A stretch of 64,000 nt of DNA from Telluribacter humicola (lineage in GTDB: Bacteria; Bacteroidota; Bacteroidia; Cytophagales; Spirosomataceae). A program made the position numbers and the translations under genes. Within the stretch, counting starts at the first letter, position 1; each line of letters begins with the position of its first letter. Shown here in pieces: positions 61,696-64,000 of this stretch. The stretch spans positions 248,001 through 312,000 of the forward strand of contig NZ_JAFIQT010000006.1 in the NCBI RefSeq assembly GCF_017355935.1. The letters are read 5' to 3'. The notes below the pieces were generated by a model. That model did no database searches. It was not told the DNA's origin and worked only from the letters and a program-made list of their open reading frames with translations.

Positions 61696-62805
61696 TTAAG
61701 GTTTCTTCTTCGGAGCCTCTTTTTTGGGAGCCGAAGCTTTGCCTGGTGTTGCTACTTTTTCGAGACTTTTAGGAGCCGCCTTTGGGGCGGCGGTTGCTTT
61801 GGCTTCTGACAGACCTGGTAATGGTTCGGTTTTCTGGGTAGGTGCACCGCCCGTAGCACCCACTGCCGACCGTACAAAGGTACCCCAAGTGAGATTGTCC
61901 TGTCCTTCCTTCTGTTTTTTGGCCCGGGCTATGGCCATATTAGCCGCGGCTTCTACGACCCATTCAAAATTGTCCTGACCTACCGAGTACACATCGGCAT
62001 CGGGGGCCGGATTGCAAAAGTCAATAGCATACGGAATACCATCACGTACCGCAAATTCCACCGTATTAAAATCATACCCTAAGGCCTGGTTGAGCCGGAG
62101 TACATAGTCTTTCATGGTAGCCAGCAGCTTTTTACCCGCGGGACCTTCGGTATTCATCTGAGCGGCGTAACGCAGGTGGTGCGGGTTGCGTGGCTCGTAG
62201 GGCATCATCAGTACGTCCTTCTGCCCGATGCAGTAGCAGCGGAAGTAGTCGCTGAATACGATCTCCTCCTGCAGCATCATGACCAGCTGCCCCGTTTCCT
62301 GGTGTTTGCGCCACAGATCATTGGCATCGTGTACCTGATAAACGCTTTTCCAACCACCACCGGCGTGAGGTTTCATGTATGCCGGGAAACCTACGTAGTC
62401 AAACATGGCTTCCCATTCCAGCGGATATTTAAGATTACGGAAAGAGGTTTCGAAGGTATCTGTAGGCCGCTCGTGGGAGGGGAGGATCACGGTTTTGGGA
62501 ACAGGTACCCCTATCTTTTCGGCCAGGCAGTTGTTAAAGAACTTCTCATCAGCACTCCACCAGAAGGGGTTATTGATCACGGCTGTACCACAAAGGGCCG
62601 CGTTTTTCAGATAGGATCTATAGAAGGGAACATCCTGTGAAATCCGGTCAATAATGACTGCATACTCGGTAGGCTCAGCCTGCATGACCTTACCAATTGA
62701 GACGGCCTCGGCCACTATACCTTTTTCTCCCTTGCTATTAACACGATCTATAAAAGCCTGCGGAAAAGTGTTTTCCATGCCATGGAGGATACCAATTTTT
62801 TTCAT
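61696..62805 (-). CDS. ATP-grasp ligase with an Ala/Lys/Pro-rich tail
   Basis: A 369-residue protein (MKKIGILHGMENTFPQAFI) of the D-Ala-D-Ala ligase/RimK superfamily. The ATP-binding Lys is in 'FPAYMKPHAGGGWKSVYQV', the hinge in 'LVMMLQEEIVFSDYF', and the metal-binding Glu/Asn in 'NTVEFAVRDGIPYAIDFCNPAPDADV'. The last 60 residues are low-complexity (rich in Ala, Pro, Lys, Thr, Gly) and probably disordered. It is the second gene of the operon, with GCS2 starting 17 nt later. The frame opens 12 codons earlier at a weaker start. Confidence 0.9.
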   Translation of the reverse strand: MKKIGILHGMENTFPQAFIDRVNSKGEKGIVAEAVSIGKVMQAEPTEYAVIIDRISQDVPFYRSYLKNAALCGTAVINNPFWWSADEKFFNNCLAEKIGVPVPKTVILPSHERPTDTFETSFRNLKYPLEWEAMFDYVGFPAYMKPHAGGGWKSVYQVHDANDLWRKHQETGQLVMMLQEEIVFSDYFRCYCIGQKDVLMMPYEPRNPHHLRYAAQMNTEGPAGKKLLATMKDYVLRLNQALGYDFNTVEFAVRDGIPYAIDFCNPAPDADVYSVGQDNFEWVVEAAANMAIARAKKQKEGQDNLTWGTFVRSAVGATGGAPTQKTEPLPGLSEAKATAAPKAAPKSLEKVATPGKASAPKKEAPKKKP

Positions 62806-62889
62806 TCGAGCTACTGATTTAAACGTTACAATTATTTGCAAGCAAGGAGCTACTACACTCCCTTAATATCATAAAAATAGTGATAGCCA

Positions 62890-63603
62890 CTATTTGATTA
62901 ACATTTTGGATAAGTAATCCGGAAACATCTGGCGCCAGAGGGGCCAGTCATGTACTTCCCAGCCCCGAATGTCCAGCCAGTGGTCTATGCCTTTGTTATT
63001 AAGGATGCGGGACATGGTCAGGTTGCCATTCAGGCAGATATCCCATTCCGAACTCCCCAGTACTATATTCATATGGCCGTACCGCCAACCTTGTTCGTGC
63101 GGGACAAAATCCACGGGATTATTGTAGTACACATTTTCATCATAGTAGCCATTCAGGAAGCTTCGGATGTCAAAATCCCCGCTCATACTTAGCAGATAGT
63201 CCACCTGTTCGGGATGTTTGAAGGCAAAGTTGAGTGAATGGTACCCGCCAAAGCTACATCCACCTACGGCTATACGATCAATTTTGTTTTCATGCTGGAT
63301 ATAAGGGACCAGTTCTTCGGTCAGGAACTTGTCGTACTGCATATAGTTATGGACACGTTGTGATGGCTCAAGGTGTTTGCCATACCAGGTTTCCGAGTCA
63401 ATGGAATCAACACAGTAAATCTTGAAATGCCCTGCTTCAATAAAACCTCTTACTGACTCAATGAGTCCCTGGTCTTTGGCTTCGTAGTAGCGGTTGAGTG
63501 TACTCGGAAATAGCAGAATGGGATATCCCCAGTGTCCAAATACAAGCATTTCGATGTCACGCCCCAGATGGTGTGAGTAGTACCGGATGTAGTTCTCCTG
63601 CAA
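62890..63603 (-). CDS. Esterase-like alpha/beta hydrolase, first gene of the amide-ligase operon
   Basis: A 237-residue alpha/beta hydrolase of the esterase family (PF00756-like), without signal peptide and thus cytoplasmic. The nucleophile Ser is in 'GGCSFGGYHSLNFA' (GxSxG elbow) and the His in 'GWEVHDWPLW'. The start is TTG at 63603 (MQENYIRYYSHHLGRD...); no ATG or GTG is available and the residues right after it match the family start. The gene precedes the ATP-grasp gene by 84 nt. It may hydrolyse an ester or a peptide/thioester made by the ligases. Confidence 0.87.
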   Translation of the reverse strand: MQENYIRYYSHHLGRDIEMLVFGHWGYPILLFPSTLNRYYEAKDQGLIESVRGFIEAGHFKIYCVDSIDSETWYGKHLEPSQRVHNYMQYDKFLTEELVPYIQHENKIDRIAVGGCSFGGYHSLNFAFKHPEQVDYLLSMSGDFDIRSFLNGYYDENVYYNNPVDFVPHEQGWRYGHMNIVLGSSEWDICLNGNLTMSRILNNKGIDHWLDIRGWEVHDWPLWRQMFPDYLSKMLIK

Positions 63604-63734
63604 GGTGGTATGGATTAGATTAATGATTGTAATATATAAAGTATCTCCAATGATGCCAATCCTGACCTAAGATTTAACCCGTCCGTAACATCGCGCTTCC
63701 CCACAAAATACCCGTATATTGCTACCAGTAAACT

Positions 63735-64000
63735 ATGAAATCTTATATTAGTTATTTAGCAATTGTTTTAGTGAGTTCTACATTTCTGGCGGCACAGCCC
63801 CAACACCCTATTCGGCAGGTACAGGATAGCCTGGTTTCTGTCCATCTCAAGCGTACCGTTAAACTTACCCTGCTTATCCCCGATGTTACAGCTGGCAGTA
63901 CTGAGCGCTATCCGCTGTTACTGGTACATGACGGGCAGGACTTTCCAGCTCTGCACCTAAGGGAAAGCGTGGCGGAGTTGCTGACTGAACAAAATTTACC
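63735..64000 (+). CDS. Secreted esterase-like hydrolase (3' end outside window)
   Basis: The first 88 codons of a gene that runs off the window. A signal peptide is clear (MKSYISYLAIVLVSSTFLAAQ). The mature part shows 'SVHLKRTVKLTLLIPDV' and 'YPLLLVHDGQDFPALHLRESVAELL', the N-terminal strand and VHDGQDF motif usual for esterase-family (PF00756) alpha/beta hydrolases. The catalytic Ser lies further on and is not seen. It is divergent from the operon esterase, sharing 131 nt. Confidence 0.75.
   Translation, partial: MKSYISYLAIVLVSSTFLAAQPQHPIRQVQDSLVSVHLKRTVKLTLLIPDVTAGSTERYPLLLVHDGQDFPALHLRESVAELLTEQNL

Noticed and set aside
1-64000. CRISPR array, insertion sequence or phage
   Set aside because: No regularly spaced repeats, transposase, integrase or phage structural gene is seen, and gene order is compact housekeeping.
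1-64000. Apparent richness in GTAC/GGTACC
   Set aside because: The word is common throughout in codons such as GGT ACC and GTA CCT; I could not count it, and it looks like codon choice rather than a site family.

Overview
The window looks like a chromosomal segment of a Bacteroidota bacterium, most likely order Cytophagales and near the Spirosoma group (inference, no database search). The evidence is a DnaK tail ending in EEVK, a PorT-like outer-membrane barrel, a TonB-dependent receptor, TAnnTTTG-type promoter boxes, few Shine-Dalgarno sequences, Sir2/TopA/IF3 variants typical of the phylum, and a membrane pyrophosphatase of the Flavobacterium type. Base composition and codon use look even throughout. 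I see no insertion sequence, phage, CRISPR array, tRNA or rRNA.

Layout. 1-1304: end of an outer-membrane barrel gene and an OmpA-like lipoprotein. 1613-14157: mainly minus strand, with an SDR oxidoreductase and a 69-aa protein, dnaK, a DUF937 protein, and a run EVE protein - 532-aa exported protein - RlmI-like methyltransferase - TPR lipoprotein - thrS - infC - rpmI - rplT. A strong hairpin terminator followed by a promoter box lies between infC and rpmI. 14359-18789: menE, an unknown 261-aa protein, an XRE regulator with a degenerate S24 domain, and a class 3 aldehyde dehydrogenase. 18875-23725: folD, aldo/keto reductase, sirtuin and topA in one minus-strand operon. 24036-26309: aconitase. 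26426-28013: two tandem secreted paralogues of unknown function. 28206-30278: TonB-dependent receptor, convergent with an NRAMP-like transporter - oxoprolinase - PIG-L deacetylase run. 38029-40251: proton or sodium pyrophosphatase. 40331-48585: a trehalose/glycogen operon (glgX, treZ, and a treY-malQ fusion) with a palindromic operator candidate just upstream. 48986-52132: trpS - PAP2 - prs - rplY. 52326-57156: DUF2461 protein, dnaE, trxA. 57209-63603: a six-gene minus-strand operon of amide-bond chemistry (esterase, ATP-grasp, GCS2-type carboxylate-amine ligase, class I glutamine amidotransferase, a second ATP-grasp-like protein, class III aminotransferase). 63735-64000: start of a second, secreted esterase.

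How the genes fit together. The trehalose operon would debranch glycogen (GlgX), convert the chain end to trehalose (TreY), release it (TreZ) and recycle short maltodextrins (MalQ). The 57-63.6 kb operon is the best candidate for a poorly described pathway: its enzymes predict ATP-dependent assembly of a small amino-acid-derived amide or peptide-like metabolite whose substrates cannot be read from sequence. Other points worth a second look are the glutamate placement in the pyrophosphatase, the NRAMP homologue lacking the canonical metal ligands, the zinc-less sirtuin, and the infC/rpmI attenuator-like hairpin.
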